This document shows, in pieces, positions 52,690 to 63,055 of a stretch of DNA of 64,000 nucleotides. This stretch comes from Rhodobacteraceae bacterium IMCC1335 (GTDB taxonomy: Bacteria; Pseudomonadota; Alphaproteobacteria; Rhodobacterales; Rhodobacteraceae): the NCBI GenBank assembly GCA_039640495.1, contig CP046864.1:2715001-2779000 (forward strand), given 5' to 3'. Every line of letters starts with the position of its first letter. The first letter of the stretch is position 1. Made by a program: the position numbers and the translations under genes. The notes below the pieces were generated by a model. The model ran no database searches, was not told the origin of the DNA, and saw nothing but the letters and a program-made list of their open reading frames with translations.

Positions 52690-52927
52690 AGCTGAGGAAC
52701 CATTAATCCACTTGAGGCGGAGTTGGATGCGTGATTCATAGCCCTCAATTTGGGGGATACCTTAAAATTCTTGCGCCCTGTGTGTCAGAATGCTCCCCAG
52801 CACAATCACCGTGTTGAACAGGGAGTTTGTGCTAGCGCGGAACACACCGAGATACACATTCTGATACACATTTTAAATTTTGTGAAATTAAATACTTATT
52901 ATCAATAATTTAGATTGAATAATTTCT
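52690..52927. promoter_or_regulatory. distal arm of element E3, class A
   Basis: GTGTTGAACA at 52811-52820, GAACACACCGAGATACACATT and a further ATACACATTTT precede tRNA copy 4, matching in order the distal arms at 2809 and 23718. Confidence 0.55.
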
Positions 52928-52971
52928 TTACAAATCCGTGTACACTGGTTCGATTCCGGTACCCACCTCCA
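52928..52971 (+). other. attachment site: 3' end of tRNA-Cys(GCA), degenerate copy 4
   Basis: 44-base tRNA-Cys segment with three changes from the other copies: anticodon G to A, a T-stem C to T, and an acceptor G to A (ACCCACC). Two changes break tRNA pairing, so it has drifted and is the oldest-looking site of the stack. It is followed by a class B arm. Confidence 0.9.
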
Positions 52972-53119
52972 CAATATATTGCGTATCCCTTTCAAATAAC
53001 GCCATCTAAAACAACATGTTGTTTCTATTTCCTTATACACAATTTGTACACAAAATTTCGGTGTAGATTTGGCGATGCTGACGCTAAGCTGTTTCTAGTA
53101 ATAAGCGGAGCTTAGAGAA
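52972..53119. promoter_or_regulatory. class B proximal arm without an integrase (E4 relic)
   Basis: After the CCA comes CAATATATTG and then TACACAATTTGTACACAAAA near 53036, the class B integrase-side pattern of E2. Instead of an integrase the next gene is cytochrome b561. Confidence 0.6.
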
Positions 53120-53653
53120 GTGGTATACGAAGCAGCTAAAACACCTAATCGAGCAAATTACAGCACGTTAGCGAAAGTTTTTCATTGGGGCTTTGTAGCG
53201 TTGTTTGCCTATGGAATTGCCAAGCAGGTGGATGACATAACTCAGCTTGCAGATTTCTCGCTTCTGCGCTTCGAGCTTATTTTTGCGACAATAATGTTAG
53301 TGCTTCTCGCCGTTCGCTTTCTTTACATGAGGAAAACACAATCATCATCTCTGCCCGATGAGACACATCCAATGCAAAAACTCGCAGCTCGGTTAGTGCA
53401 TTTGGGAATGTATGTTTCACTAGCCACCATCGCTATTTCCGGCATCTTTGTTGGTGTCATTTATTGGATTGGCATAAAAGATGGCTTGCTGATTGAGGGT
53501 ATAATAGCTGTGCACGAATTAGCAGTGACAACGAGCTACTGGCTCATAGCCTGCCATGTATCTGCAGCACTATTTCATTGCTTTAAAAGGGATGGTGTTT
53601 GGAACTCGATGGTGCCCGTTTGGAGGGAGGCAGGCGGCGCTGAAAATCGGTAA
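53120..53653 (+). CDS. cytochrome b561-like membrane protein, copy 2
   Basis: 177 residues, about 70% identical to copy 1, with four transmembrane helices and heme-ligand histidines (KVFHWGF, LVHLGMYV, AVHELAV, ACHVSAALFH). Starts with GTG. Divergence from copy 1 argues against a recent duplication. Confidence 0.85.
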   Translation: MVYEAAKTPNRANYSTLAKVFHWGFVALFAYGIAKQVDDITQLADFSLLRFELIFATIMLVLLAVRFLYMRKTQSSSLPDETHPMQKLAARLVHLGMYVSLATIAISGIFVGVIYWIGIKDGLLIEGIIAVHELAVTTSYWLIACHVSAALFHCFKRDGVWNSMVPVWREAGGAENR

Positions 53654-54592
53654 AGAGCAAGGCCTCTCAACAGATCGAGCACTAGCTGCAAAAGTTGACA
53701 GCGCCGCGCATGCGGACCCGCATTCAGAGAAAAATTTTAAGGGGAAGCGCTCGGGATGCGAATGAACCACAAGTATTCTGCGCCCAGCTCGCAAACAAAG
53801 CACTTTACCCGCTTGAACCACGCCTCTTGCTGGGCATAATTCATTGGAAATAACTGCCGGTTGGCTCGGCCGCGGTTGCTTATTGCAAAGGATTGATCAG
53901 ATCAGAGAGCAGTCCTTTTTCCAGCCTTTTATCCTTTTTGAGATCTTTTGCACAAGACAATGCGGAGCTTTCGAAAATATGCCTCTTGGGTTTTATTTGC
54001 GCGCGCTGGTCCAGGCACCCGATGAGAATATTAAACATCGACCTATCCAGATCGGTCGCAAACATCTGCGATCCACAGGTGCCGTCAAACGCATGAATGC
54101 GATGATTTCCAATCTCGGCCGTTTTTACAAACTCATTAACATCTCCGTCAATGATAACAGTATCCGCCCGCGCAATCGCCACAGCGCGCTATAGGGCGTC
54201 GCAGAAAATTTGGCAATGGATGCAATAGCAAGCGACCATCATATAATCCGCAACCTCAGCCTGACTGCTGATTTTTCTGCAAAAACAGCTTCCGCTAACC
54301 TTCATACTATCTTTCCTTCATTTTGTTTAATCGGGCCTCATTCCCCGCTTTCAACCTAGGCATTTTGACCTTGAGACAGGGATTAGAGCGTTTGTATTAT
54401 GTCACAATAGATATCGGGTTTTGCCCCAGACGCTGCCAAAAAGGGAAACGGAGTAGCGCGCGATATTGGCGGACATCCTCCGGGTTTCATCAGCTCTTTG
54501 TGATACATATCTTATCTTTAGGGTTGAATGTCTGAAACATTCGGCGCTTTTCTATCCCTAACGTTTTACCAAATAGCAGCAGGAGCCATAAA
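53654..54592. other. 939-base degenerate stretch
   Basis: No intact gene. A minus-strand open stretch at about 53880-54182 (ADTVIIDGDVNEFVKTAEIG, then HAFDGTCGS) has coding character but no recognisable full domain; it is probably a decayed gene. The rest has stops in all frames. It separates the island stack from the catabolic genes. Confidence 0.5.
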
Positions 54593-55411
54593 ATGAATAG
54601 AATAGAAAATAAGGTGGCCATCGTTACCGGGGGAACGCAAGGCTTGGGTGCTGCAATCGCTTGGCAATTTGCCCAAGCCGGTGCCAAGGCCATTCTGACC
54701 TGCGGACGAAACGCTGAAAACGGCAGCCAAGTGGCTACAAAGATCACCCAAAGCACGGGCGTTCCAGTGGTGTTTATTCAAGCTGATCTTGAAAGCGTTG
54801 CGGATTGCCGAAATGTTGTAACCGAGGCCGATACGCGCTTTGGGCAGGTCGATATCTTGGTCAATGCTGCCGGTCTTACGGATCGCGGAAATTTACTGGA
54901 TACCAGCGAAGATCTTTTCAATCGTATGTTCGCGGTCAATACCCGCGCGCCGTTTTTTCTGATGCAAGAAAGCACAAAAGTGATGATCCGCGAGAATATA
55001 AAAGGCTCAATTGTAAATATTGGTTCGGCTTCAGCGATGGCAGGTCAGCCCTTTATCGCGCCCTATTGCGCCTCCAAAGGGGCATTGGCGACCTTAACGC
55101 GCAATTCTGGATATGCCTTGATGCGCAATAATATTCGGGTCAATCAGTTGAATATTGGCTGGATGGCGTCGGATGGGGAAGATCGTATCCAACGCGAATA
55201 TCACGGGGCTGAAGATAACTGGCTAGACGCGGCAGCAGCTGAAATGCCCTTTGGCAGGCTGTTAGATCCAAAAGAAGTGGCCAAGGCCGTTACATTTCTA
55301 GCATCAGACGATAGCGGCATGATGACCGGATCGGTGATCCATTTCGATCAATCGGTTTGGGGTGGATATTCCTTTGCGCCGCCAACGCCCAACGATGCTT
55401 TGGCCCTTTAG
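54593..55411 (+). CDS. short-chain dehydrogenase/reductase
   Basis: 272 residues, classical SDR: TGGTQGLG cofactor loop (about 13-20), NAAG, a Ser in IGSASAMA and the catalytic YCASK (about 157-161). The extended C terminus (VIHFDQSVWGGYSFAPPTP) is typical of sugar- or polyol-acting SDRs. It faces the catabolic operon and probably belongs to it functionally. Confidence 0.88.
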   Translation: MNRIENKVAIVTGGTQGLGAAIAWQFAQAGAKAILTCGRNAENGSQVATKITQSTGVPVVFIQADLESVADCRNVVTEADTRFGQVDILVNAAGLTDRGNLLDTSEDLFNRMFAVNTRAPFFLMQESTKVMIRENIKGSIVNIGSASAMAGQPFIAPYCASKGALATLTRNSGYALMRNNIRVNQLNIGWMASDGEDRIQREYHGAEDNWLDAAAAEMPFGRLLDPKEVAKAVTFLASDDSGMMTGSVIHFDQSVWGGYSFAPPTPNDALAL

Positions 55412-55666
55412 CCCAAAGGGCTGCAGAGGCAGCTTGTAGGTTTTAAATAACCCGCCTAGCCCCCCTACCCTCTTAGAAACATAAATCTCATAGCGGCCTA
55501 AAGAACCATTGAGGGCCTGCCCAAAGTGCCCAAAGTCCCACTGAAAGTTTGAGTTGCGCAGGGGGCGATGATGACCCAATCGAGGATATAGCGAAGCCCT
55601 ATCGGACGGGAAACCGCCAAGACATAAGATAATCTGTACGCGGATCAGCGCCGGGGCTGCTTGGGC

Positions 55667-56803
55667 CTATCCCCCCTCGGCTTTTGATGCCAGCTGCGCC
55701 CCCTCAGACAGGGCCGTAAGTTTTGCAAAGGCAATTTCAGGATCGATCGTCCCAAAACCGGCAAAGGTTCCAAAGCCGCAATCACTGCTGGCGATCACCC
55801 TGTCTTGCCCAACAATCCCCGAAAACCGCCGCAGCCGCTCTGCCACCAATTCGGGATGTTCCACAAAATTGGTTGTGGTATCCACGACGCCTGGCACCAA
55901 GATTTTATCGTCTGGGATATCATTTTTACGATCTGCAAACACTTGCCATTCATGCCCATGGCGCGGGTTTGAGGTTTCGAACAAGACATAGCGCGATTTG
56001 GTCGCCATCAGCGTGTCAAACATTTTTGACATTGGGATGTCGCAGATATGCGGTCCCTCGTAATTTCCCCAACAAATATGAACCCGTACTTTCTCTTGCG
56101 GTACATTTTGCAACGCATAATTCAATGCCTCAACATGCGATTGCGCTATTTTTAGAAAGGCCTCATCGCTGAGATCATGAAACAACATATGCCGTGATAG
56201 TGCTAAATCCGGGCAATCCAATTGCAAATCCAGACCAGAGGCCACAATCGTTTCATATTCCTGCTTCATCGCCTCGGCTAAAGCTTCCAGATATTTTTCA
56301 CGGCTCGCATAATATTCATTTTGCAAAAACAACGATATCACCCCGGGAGAAGCGGCATTCATAAATCCGCGCTCTACCCCCGTGGCGGCCATCGCGCCTT
56401 TTAAATTGGCGATATCCTTTTCCAACTCGCCTTGGCCTTTGGATTTCACATCCCCCACGCACATAGGGCGCGCATATTGCGGTGTGCCACCATCATCGGC
56501 CAGGCGCTTTAAAAAGCTTGGAAACTGCTTTAAATCCGCGGGCGCATTGCGCGGGCCATCGCCATCAAAACCAGTATAGCGATCTTTGACATAGGTTGCA
56601 TAAGAAATTTTTGACGTCTCCCCATCCGATACAATGGATATGCCGGCATCCACTTGCTTTTGAACCGTATCAAGAACCGCCTCCTGCATGGTGCGGTCGA
56701 ATGCCACCTGATCATAGGATTGTTTATGTTCACGGGCAAAAATAAAATCCACAACAGCTTGGCTGCGCGGCAAAGACCCGACATGCGTTGTTGCAATCTT
56801 CAT
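55667..56803 (-). CDS. cobalamin-independent methionine synthase-like (MetE C-terminal family) protein
   Basis: 378 residues with the UROD/MetE-like barrel: THVGSLPR start, SDGE, zinc ligands HICWGNYEGPH and SSDCGFGTFAG. Stand-alone proteins of this family transfer or cleave methyl groups in catabolic clusters and do not necessarily make methionine. It starts one base from the cupin gene stop, as next gene in the operon. Confidence 0.85.
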   Translation of the reverse strand: MKIATTHVGSLPRSQAVVDFIFAREHKQSYDQVAFDRTMQEAVLDTVQKQVDAGISIVSDGETSKISYATYVKDRYTGFDGDGPRNAPADLKQFPSFLKRLADDGGTPQYARPMCVGDVKSKGQGELEKDIANLKGAMAATGVERGFMNAASPGVISLFLQNEYYASREKYLEALAEAMKQEYETIVASGLDLQLDCPDLALSRHMLFHDLSDEAFLKIAQSHVEALNYALQNVPQEKVRVHICWGNYEGPHICDIPMSKMFDTLMATKSRYVLFETSNPRHGHEWQVFADRKNDIPDDKILVPGVVDTTTNFVEHPELVAERLRRFSGIVGQDRVIASSDCGFGTFAGFGTIDPEIAFAKLTALSEGAQLASKAEGG

Positions 56804-57778
56804 TTAATTTCCTTTCCAAGTGGGCCCAGCAGGGTCTGCAGTTTTGCGGATCCGAAAGGCCGCGCAAGCGCCGCTCATCGCTGGCGCCAAGCGATGCGGC
56901 ATGTTTTCAGGAACCGAAGCTGTATCGCCTGGATTAAGCACCGTGCTGCCACCCTCATAATGCAAACGCCAATGCCCGCGCACGGGCATAATGACATCCG
57001 CTCGATCAAACCTCTCAAGATCCTCAAAGCGGGTGCATTGCGTGATAAACTCAACTTCAAACCCTGGTCGATCCGGAAGCATCGCGCCTTCGCCAATGAT
57101 TTTTGCCGGCGCGGGATCCGCGAAGGCGACCATATCCCAATAACGTGCAACGTGGTTTGGCACCAAATCCTGCACTGACAATTCAGGAAATGCGACAAGC
57201 TCTTGCGGCGTTAAAACAGGCATCGGGATGTCCCCTGCGGGAAGGCTTTGCCCCTGGGCTGTATCATAAAGCTTACCTTTTTGAGATAAAACAAGCCCAT
57301 GATCTTTGGCATCTTCGATCACTTGCGGCGCCCAAATCACGCCTCCACCCGCATCATCGCCGCCTAATACCGCCATGATCATTCCATAATCGGTTCCGAT
57401 ATTTTCAAACCCTCTGAAAATACCTGTCGGCAGGTTGATGATATCTCCTGCCTCAAGAACCACCTCACCTGCGGTGCCCCAACGTCCCCAAAAAAACCTC
57501 CACCGACCCGAGAGCACAAAAAACACCTCGGCTGTGCGGTGCGAATGCAGTGAGTTACGGCATTTGGGCGGCTGCCCGGCAGCGCCAATATTAAACCCGT
57601 GCGGAATATTGATATGAACATGCTGATCCGCGCTTTCCGAGACCCCCCCACCAATAATGGTGAAGTTTTCCTTTTGATCCGAACCTGGGGTATGGGCATC
57701 GATAAAGGCGGTTTTACAGGGGATCAAATCCCCATATCTTACGATCCTTTTTTCCATCTCTTTCGGCGTCATTATCAT
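56804..57778 (-). CDS. double-cupin protein (dioxygenase-like)
   Basis: 324 residues with two cupin domains: SLHSHRTAEVFFVLSGRW (metal His pair, about 80-100) and VMPVRGHWRLHYEGG...PENMPH (about 270-300). It resembles gentisate 1,2-dioxygenase-like and other bicupins. The second domain keeps fewer metal ligands. Substrate unknown. Confidence 0.82.
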   Translation of the reverse strand: MIMTPKEMEKRIVRYGDLIPCKTAFIDAHTPGSDQKENFTIIGGGVSESADQHVHINIPHGFNIGAAGQPPKCRNSLHSHRTAEVFFVLSGRWRFFWGRWGTAGEVVLEAGDIINLPTGIFRGFENIGTDYGMIMAVLGGDDAGGGVIWAPQVIEDAKDHGLVLSQKGKLYDTAQGQSLPAGDIPMPVLTPQELVAFPELSVQDLVPNHVARYWDMVAFADPAPAKIIGEGAMLPDRPGFEVEFITQCTRFEDLERFDRADVIMPVRGHWRLHYEGGSTVLNPGDTASVPENMPHRLAPAMSGACAAFRIRKTADPAGPTWKGN

Positions 57779-57922
57779 TTATCCTTGATCCATCAGATTA
57801 TAAGGGCTGTAGCAGAAGCGCATTCATAAAGGGGTCAAACCTGGCTAGAACGGTGTGCTGCAGGGTGTGAAAAGCTTTTGACTTTATTTCAAAGCGGCGC
57901 TTGCCATCTGGGCTTTCCATTC

Positions 57923-58897
57923 TTATGTCGCCCCGGTGGCGATGAAAATTTGCTTCCAGATGGAAACCGGATCAAACAATGTGAATTCGCGGCGCAGCCC
58001 GTAAGGCCCAAATTCGGCATGGGTAAAGCCCATTACATGGATCTGAGCGCCCGTTGGCTGGCCAAACATCCCCCAACCATCATGCTTGCCATTCAAGCTC
58101 CAGCGCACCGCCGCACGCGGAGACAGCATCGGATCCTCACGGCCTATCTGATGGTCAACCGAAAATTCAGCACTCGGAAAAGAGGCCCGCAGACCCATCC
58201 AAAGCTTTTCAGTATCGGCCCAGGAATGCACCGTGGTTGAGCCTGGATGTTCCGTTTGAACCGCCCGGTCATATTCGGCGCGGATCACCGAAAAATCTTT
58301 TTCCATCATCCGGCGCAAAATATCCGATAGCCGCGCGCCCCATTCGTTTTCATTGCCTCGGCTTTTATAAGGCCCTTGAACATCGACCGCCGGAGAGAAC
58401 GGTGTAACGCAGCGCTCTGCCCCCCCTTCTCGTACGATTAGATCACGCGCAAATTCTTTCGGATCAAGACCCAATTGCAACACCAAACCTGCTGTATCCC
58501 GGATCAGCCATTCATCATTGATTTGATTGTTGATCGCCGCACAATCTGCGATGGCGCGAATGACAAAGCGCTTACCGGTAGGGGGGCCAAAATAACCGCC
58601 CCCGGTATGCGTGCCCATGGTCAACAAGCGATGCGAAGATAAAAACCCGTCTTGCTCATTGCCCGACCAGATTACATCCTCGCCGGTTAATTCGCGATCG
58701 GGAAATTCTGCCAAGGTGGATAAAGTTCCGTTGATCGTGCGCTGATTACCAATCGAGACACCTTCGGGGAACCGCATCGGAATATTCTCAGCATAGTAAT
58801 GATTGAGCGTGGCCAAGCCACGACCTTCCCAAATTTCTTTGGTAATCCCCAAAATATAATCTGGAAGATCGCCCCATTGTTCGGAAAATCCCTTCAT
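57923..58897 (-). CDS. tandem SnoaL/NTF2-like protein 1
   Basis: 324 residues made of two NTF2-like folds (about 15-150 and 185-320; e.g. HYYAENIPMRFPEG and EYDRAVQTEHPGS). SnoaL-type proteins act as cyclases, hydrolases or isomerases. Its stop side is free; its start overlaps lacI (ATGA). One of three such proteins in this operon. Confidence 0.8.
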   Translation of the reverse strand: MKGFSEQWGDLPDYILGITKEIWEGRGLATLNHYYAENIPMRFPEGVSIGNQRTINGTLSTLAEFPDRELTGEDVIWSGNEQDGFLSSHRLLTMGTHTGGGYFGPPTGKRFVIRAIADCAAINNQINDEWLIRDTAGLVLQLGLDPKEFARDLIVREGGAERCVTPFSPAVDVQGPYKSRGNENEWGARLSDILRRMMEKDFSVIRAEYDRAVQTEHPGSTTVHSWADTEKLWMGLRASFPSAEFSVDHQIGREDPMLSPRAAVRWSLNGKHDGWGMFGQPTGAQIHVMGFTHAEFGPYGLRREFTLFDPVSIWKQIFIATGAT

Positions 58898-59910
58898 GTT
58901 TCACTCCTTCCCACTCTGCGCACCGAGCGTCGCAAAACCAAGGGGCCATCGATTTCCACGCGGCGGGGCGCTTCGGCTTTATTTTCTATTTGCGCCATCA
59001 AAATTGCCACGGTTTCGCCCACCATGCGGTTCGCCGGTTGGCGCACTGTGCTAAGATTATAGGCGGGCCAGGCAGCGGCCGGCACATCATCATAGCCGAT
59101 TACGGAAACATCATCAGGAATGGTTAAGCCAAGCTCAAACCGCAATGTGTCCATAACCGCCAGCGCCATATGGTCATTCGCCACAAACACCGCATCCGGT
59201 GGGCTGTGAGCAAACATCCTCCGCACCGCCTCTGTGGCGCCATTCATGGTGAAATTGCCAACCTCTCTTGCGTGCAGAGCGACACCAGCAGCATTCAGGC
59301 CAGCGCGAAACCCTGCCTCCCGATCCCGCTGCGTCGAGGCGCCTTCCCAGCCGGCGATATAGCCAATCCTCTGATGCCCTGTGGCCAGCAGGTGCTGCGC
59401 AATTTTTTGCCCGCCTGCGTGATTGTCCGAGGTCACCGCAGACATGCCTGTATCGTCTTGGCTTCGATTAAATAATACCATAGGAACCCCGGCAGCTCGA
59501 CAACGATTTGCCAAAGTCGATGACAGCGCCACCGATGCGGTCACGATGCCATCTACTTGATAATCCAAAATTTCTTCGATCACATGTTCGATGCTGGCAT
59601 TGTCTTTACCGGCCATAAAGATCAAAACATGATAGCCTTTTTCCTGCAGTGCGTTTGAAAGCTTTTCCAAGGCTTCGGGATAAAATTGGTTCTCAAGATA
59701 GGCCACAACAAGCCCGATGATCCGGCTTTTCCCCGACACCATCGCGCGCGCAATGAAATTTGGACGATAGCCCATTTCATCCGCAATACGACGCACTTTT
59801 TCGACGGTTTTGGCCGAAGCCGAGGCACCCGGCGTGAACACACGGCTCACCGCAGATTGGCTTACCCCCGCCCGCTTTGCCACCTCGCTTGATGTGATCC
59901 GTCCGCTCAT
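58894..59910 (-). CDS. LacI-family transcriptional regulator
   Basis: 338 residues: N-terminal HTH (ITSSEVAKRAGVSQSAVSRV), hinge helix (NFIARAMVSGKSR) and a periplasmic-binding-protein-like ligand domain. Overlaps both neighbours by four bases, so it is expressed from within the operon it probably controls. A sugar- or polyol-like inducer is expected. Confidence 0.92.
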   Translation of the reverse strand: MSGRITSSEVAKRAGVSQSAVSRVFTPGASASAKTVEKVRRIADEMGYRPNFIARAMVSGKSRIIGLVVAYLENQFYPEALEKLSNALQEKGYHVLIFMAGKDNASIEHVIEEILDYQVDGIVTASVALSSTLANRCRAAGVPMVLFNRSQDDTGMSAVTSDNHAGGQKIAQHLLATGHQRIGYIAGWEGASTQRDREAGFRAGLNAAGVALHAREVGNFTMNGATEAVRRMFAHSPPDAVFVANDHMALAVMDTLRFELGLTIPDDVSVIGYDDVPAAAWPAYNLSTVRQPANRMVGETVAILMAQIENKAEAPRRVEIDGPLVLRRSVRRVGRSET

Positions 59911-60671
59911 TCAGCCGTCCAGCCTCCATCCACCAAAAGAGAGGCGCCTGTCATCAGCGCAGAGGCATCAGAGGCCAGAAATACAACCGGCCCCATAATA
60001 TCTTCTACCGTTCCCACGCGGCCCAATTTGATTTTGCTTTCCACCCAAGCGCGTTTCTCTGCATCCTCAAACGTGGCCTGCGTCAGATCGGTTAAAACAA
60101 AGGTCGGGCAGATCGAGTTAACGCGGATCCCCGCCTGCCCCCACTCAATCGCCATCGCTTTGGTAAACCCTTCAACCGCATGCTTAGACGCACAGTAAAC
60201 GGCGCGATCAAGGCCCCCCACATGCGCCATCTGACTTGAGATATTGATCAAGCTGCCGGGTTTTTGCGCGCCAAGCAGCCCCTTTGCCACCGCTTGGGTC
60301 AAAAAATAAGCGCCGCGAATATTCACCTTTGCTACGGCGTCGTAATCGACCGCTGTTGTATCACTGGCCTTGCCATGGCGCGCCAAGCCGGCCGAGTTGA
60401 CTAAAATATCGAACGGGCCCGCCGCAGCCACAGCCACTGATGTGGCTTCAATATCCGCAACATCCAGTTGCAATATCTCAGCATGGCGTCCTGCGGCCTG
60501 TAAACGCGCCGCAAGGGCTTGCAATCGCTCGGTGCGGCGTGCGGCCAAAGTCACAACGGCCCCATGCTCGGCCAAAGCCACAGCGCAGGCCAGTCCAATG
60601 CCCGAGGAGGCCCCGGCGATCAATGCGCGTTTACCAGTTAAATTGAAAGATGGCGTTGTGGGTAAAATCAT
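59907..60671 (-). CDS. short-chain dehydrogenase/reductase
   Basis: 254 residues, classical SDR: AGASSGIG (about 16-23), NSAG, ISSQMAHVGG and catalytic YCASK (about 158-162), ending MTGASLLVDGGW. Coupled to lacI and the upstream SnoaL gene by four-base overlaps. Likely oxidises a hydroxyl in the pathway. Confidence 0.9.
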   Translation of the reverse strand: MILPTTPSFNLTGKRALIAGASSGIGLACAVALAEHGAVVTLAARRTERLQALAARLQAAGRHAEILQLDVADIEATSVAVAAAGPFDILVNSAGLARHGKASDTTAVDYDAVAKVNIRGAYFLTQAVAKGLLGAQKPGSLINISSQMAHVGGLDRAVYCASKHAVEGFTKAMAIEWGQAGIRVNSICPTFVLTDLTQATFEDAEKRAWVESKIKLGRVGTVEDIMGPVVFLASDASALMTGASLLVDGGWTAE

Positions 60672-61747
60672 GACAGCCCCTGATCTATTGAAATCGCCGA
60701 CATAGAACGGGCTTTGTTGAATTCACGCAAGCGTGCAAACACATCAACCCCCAATTGCGCATAAGTATATGGCACATCAATCTGAACCCAATTTTCACGG
60801 ATTTTTCCGTTTTCCAAGCGCCAAAAATCGATACTGCGCAGGGTAATTTCACGGCCTGCTGGAGCGATCCCCATCCAGCCATCACCGGTTAATTTCATCC
60901 GCATATTGGGCCAGCCTGTTTCGCAGACATAGGCGCCCTCTGCGATGTAATGGGAATGTAAATCATACATCTCTTCTGCAGCCAAGCGATCCCCAGCTGG
61001 ATCAACTTTACGATCCGGCATTCCGCGCAAAAAAGGGATCTGGTGCCAATGGCGAAACCCGGATATACCCCGACCCGTACCAATCCCCGCCGGCCCGTAC
61101 CAATTAAACCGAGGATGCCAAAAGCGATCCAACTGCATCACCTTTGGATCCGGATTATCAGGATATCGACATAAAGCCGTTTCCATATCTTTGATATGCT
61201 CAAGACTGGCCCGCCCGTCGCCAGACGCGCTCAGTCCGTCACCGCTAAGCGGCCCGGGCGTGCATAAGAATGCGCCCAATTGCGGCGCCATTGGCCAGGC
61301 TTTGGCCTGCATCATCAATTCAGGCAGATCCCAAATCACCTGCATTTCAGCAACCCGGCCATCTTCAATCCGGAAAAACTCGTGATAGCGCATATGCGCC
61401 AAATGCCCAGTTGGCGGAATATCCGCAAACGGCGCCAAGAATGTGCCCATATAATTGCCCATCGTGCCAATCCAATCCTGGCCTTCAGGCGAGGTGCCAG
61501 CCAACAAGATTAAATCGCGCCGCTCAAGATCGGGCAGCGCTGTTATCAAGGGCTGATAGATCGTGTCATAAATTTTTTCAGCGCCGTAAAGATCGCCAAA
61601 AGGGTGACACATATGAAGCGTAATATCGGGGGCGCATAAATTGCTTAATGCATGGCGAATATGCGCCGCATCTTCAAAATCTGCCATCGCTCTGCGCCAA
61701 GGCAACAAAACCGCTTTTAATGTTTCAGCTGGCGCGGCGATGCTCAT
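60668..61747 (-). CDS. tandem SnoaL/NTF2-like protein 2
   Basis: 359 residues from the ATG at 61747 ([13 protein letters not shown]), which overlaps the HisD-like stop (ATGA); a longer frame to 61843 reads antisense-like sequence inside the neighbour. Two NTF2-like folds ([14 protein letters not shown], and [20 protein letters not shown] with RKVDPAGDR). Related to the protein at 57923. Confidence 0.82.
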   Translation of the reverse strand: MSIAAPAETLKAVLLPWRRAMADFEDAAHIRHALSNLCAPDITLHMCHPFGDLYGAEKIYDTIYQPLITALPDLERRDLILLAGTSPEGQDWIGTMGNYMGTFLAPFADIPPTGHLAHMRYHEFFRIEDGRVAEMQVIWDLPELMMQAKAWPMAPQLGAFLCTPGPLSGDGLSASGDGRASLEHIKDMETALCRYPDNPDPKVMQLDRFWHPRFNWYGPAGIGTGRGISGFRHWHQIPFLRGMPDRKVDPAGDRLAAEEMYDLHSHYIAEGAYVCETGWPNMRMKLTGDGWMGIAPAGREITLRSIDFWRLENGKIRENWVQIDVPYTYAQLGVDVFARLREFNKARSMSAISIDQGLS

Positions 61748-63054
61748 TCTGCGGCTGCTCCATAAGGCACATTTTGCCCCCCATAGCGGCGCACCCTCAG
61801 ATTGCACTGCTCGGCATGCCCCACAAAACCTTCCAACATGCATAAACGGCTGCCATAGGCACCAATTTCAGCCGCAGCTGCATCGGTTAAAACTCTTTGG
61901 TAGCTATGTGTTTTCAGGAATTTTCCAACCCAGAGGCCGCCCGTATACCGGCCCGCTTTTTTGGTAGGCAATGTATGGTTGGTGCCAATCACCTTATCCC
62001 CATTTGCCACATTGGTGCGGGCACCCAAAAATAAAGCGCCATAACAGGTCATATGCTCTAAAAACCAATCATCGCGATCCGTCATCACCTGCACATGTTC
62101 TGAAGCGATATCATCAGCCACCTGCAGCATTTCTTCATAGGTCTCGCATAAGATCACTTCGCCATAATCTTCCCAGCTCACTTTCGCCGTGCCGGCGGTG
62201 GGCAAGATGCGCAGGATGCGATCAATCTCAGCCAATGTTTGCTCGGCCAATTTCCGCGAATTGGTCACCAAAACCGCGGGCGAATTATATCCATGCTCTG
62301 CTTGGCCCAGCAAATCAGTGGCGCAGAGTTCCGCATCTACTGTGTCATCCGCGATCACCATCGTTTCAGTGGGGCCTGCAAATAAATCAATCCCAACGCG
62401 CCCAAAAAGCTGGCGCTTTGCCTCGGCTACAAAGGCATTGCCCGGCCCCACAAGCAAATGCACCGGATCAATGCTCTGCGTCCCAAGCGCCATCGCCCCA
62501 ACGGCCTGAATGCCCCCTAATACGTAGATTTCATGCGCACCGCCCAAATGCATCGCGGCGATCACTGCAGGGTTTGGTTCGCCGTTAAAAGGCGGCGTGG
62601 CTGCGATAATACGCGGCACTCCCGCAACGCTGGCGGTGGCAACCGACATATGCGCCGAGGCCACCATGGGAAATTTACCGCCCGGCACGTAGCATCCAAC
62701 AGATTGCACTGGGATGTTTTTATGCCCCAAGATCACGCCGGGGAGCGTTTCCACTTCAATATCCAACATACTGTCGCGCTGCGCCTGCGCAAAATTGCGC
62801 ACCTGCTCTTGGGCGAATTTAATATCCTCCATATCGCGCTTTGACACTTTAGCGATGATCGTTTGCACCTCATCCTCGGTGAGGCGATAGGTTGGGCGAT
62901 CATAATTATCAAATTTTACCGCCAATTCATGCACGGCCTCATCTCCGCGCATCTCGATATCTTTCAGCGTTGCGGCAACCGCAGTGGCCACTTTAGCATC
63001 ATCTTCGGCTCGATCTGCCTCGGGCTTGCCCCGCTTTAAATATTCAATCGTCAT
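61744..63054 (-). CDS. histidinol dehydrogenase-family oxidoreductase (HpsN-like)
   Basis: 436 residues from ATG 63054 ([14 protein letters not shown]). HisD-family blocks: [31 protein letters not shown] and [16 protein letters not shown]. The His/Glu/Asp zinc and catalytic ligands are present in the expected places. It clusters with catabolic genes and not his genes, so I infer a polyol-type dehydrogenase like sulfopropanediol dehydrogenase HpsN. Confidence 0.88.
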   Translation of the reverse strand: MTIEYLKRGKPEADRAEDDAKVATAVAATLKDIEMRGDEAVHELAVKFDNYDRPTYRLTEDEVQTIIAKVSKRDMEDIKFAQEQVRNFAQAQRDSMLDIEVETLPGVILGHKNIPVQSVGCYVPGGKFPMVASAHMSVATASVAGVPRIIAATPPFNGEPNPAVIAAMHLGGAHEIYVLGGIQAVGAMALGTQSIDPVHLLVGPGNAFVAEAKRQLFGRVGIDLFAGPTETMVIADDTVDAELCATDLLGQAEHGYNSPAVLVTNSRKLAEQTLAEIDRILRILPTAGTAKVSWEDYGEVILCETYEEMLQVADDIASEHVQVMTDRDDWFLEHMTCYGALFLGARTNVANGDKVIGTNHTLPTKKAGRYTGGLWVGKFLKTHSYQRVLTDAAAAEIGAYGSRLCMLEGFVGHAEQCNLRVRRYGGQNVPYGAAAE

Positions 63055-63055
63055 C

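Noticed and set aside
53880-54182. Minus-strand 100-codon open frame as an intact gene
   Set aside because: Some coding character, but no ribosome site and no complete domain, in a decayed region; mentioned only as a probable gene remnant.
61744-63054. Histidine biosynthesis hisD
   Set aside because: No his genes nearby; operon context is transporter plus oxidoreductases, so a catabolic HpsN-like role fits better.
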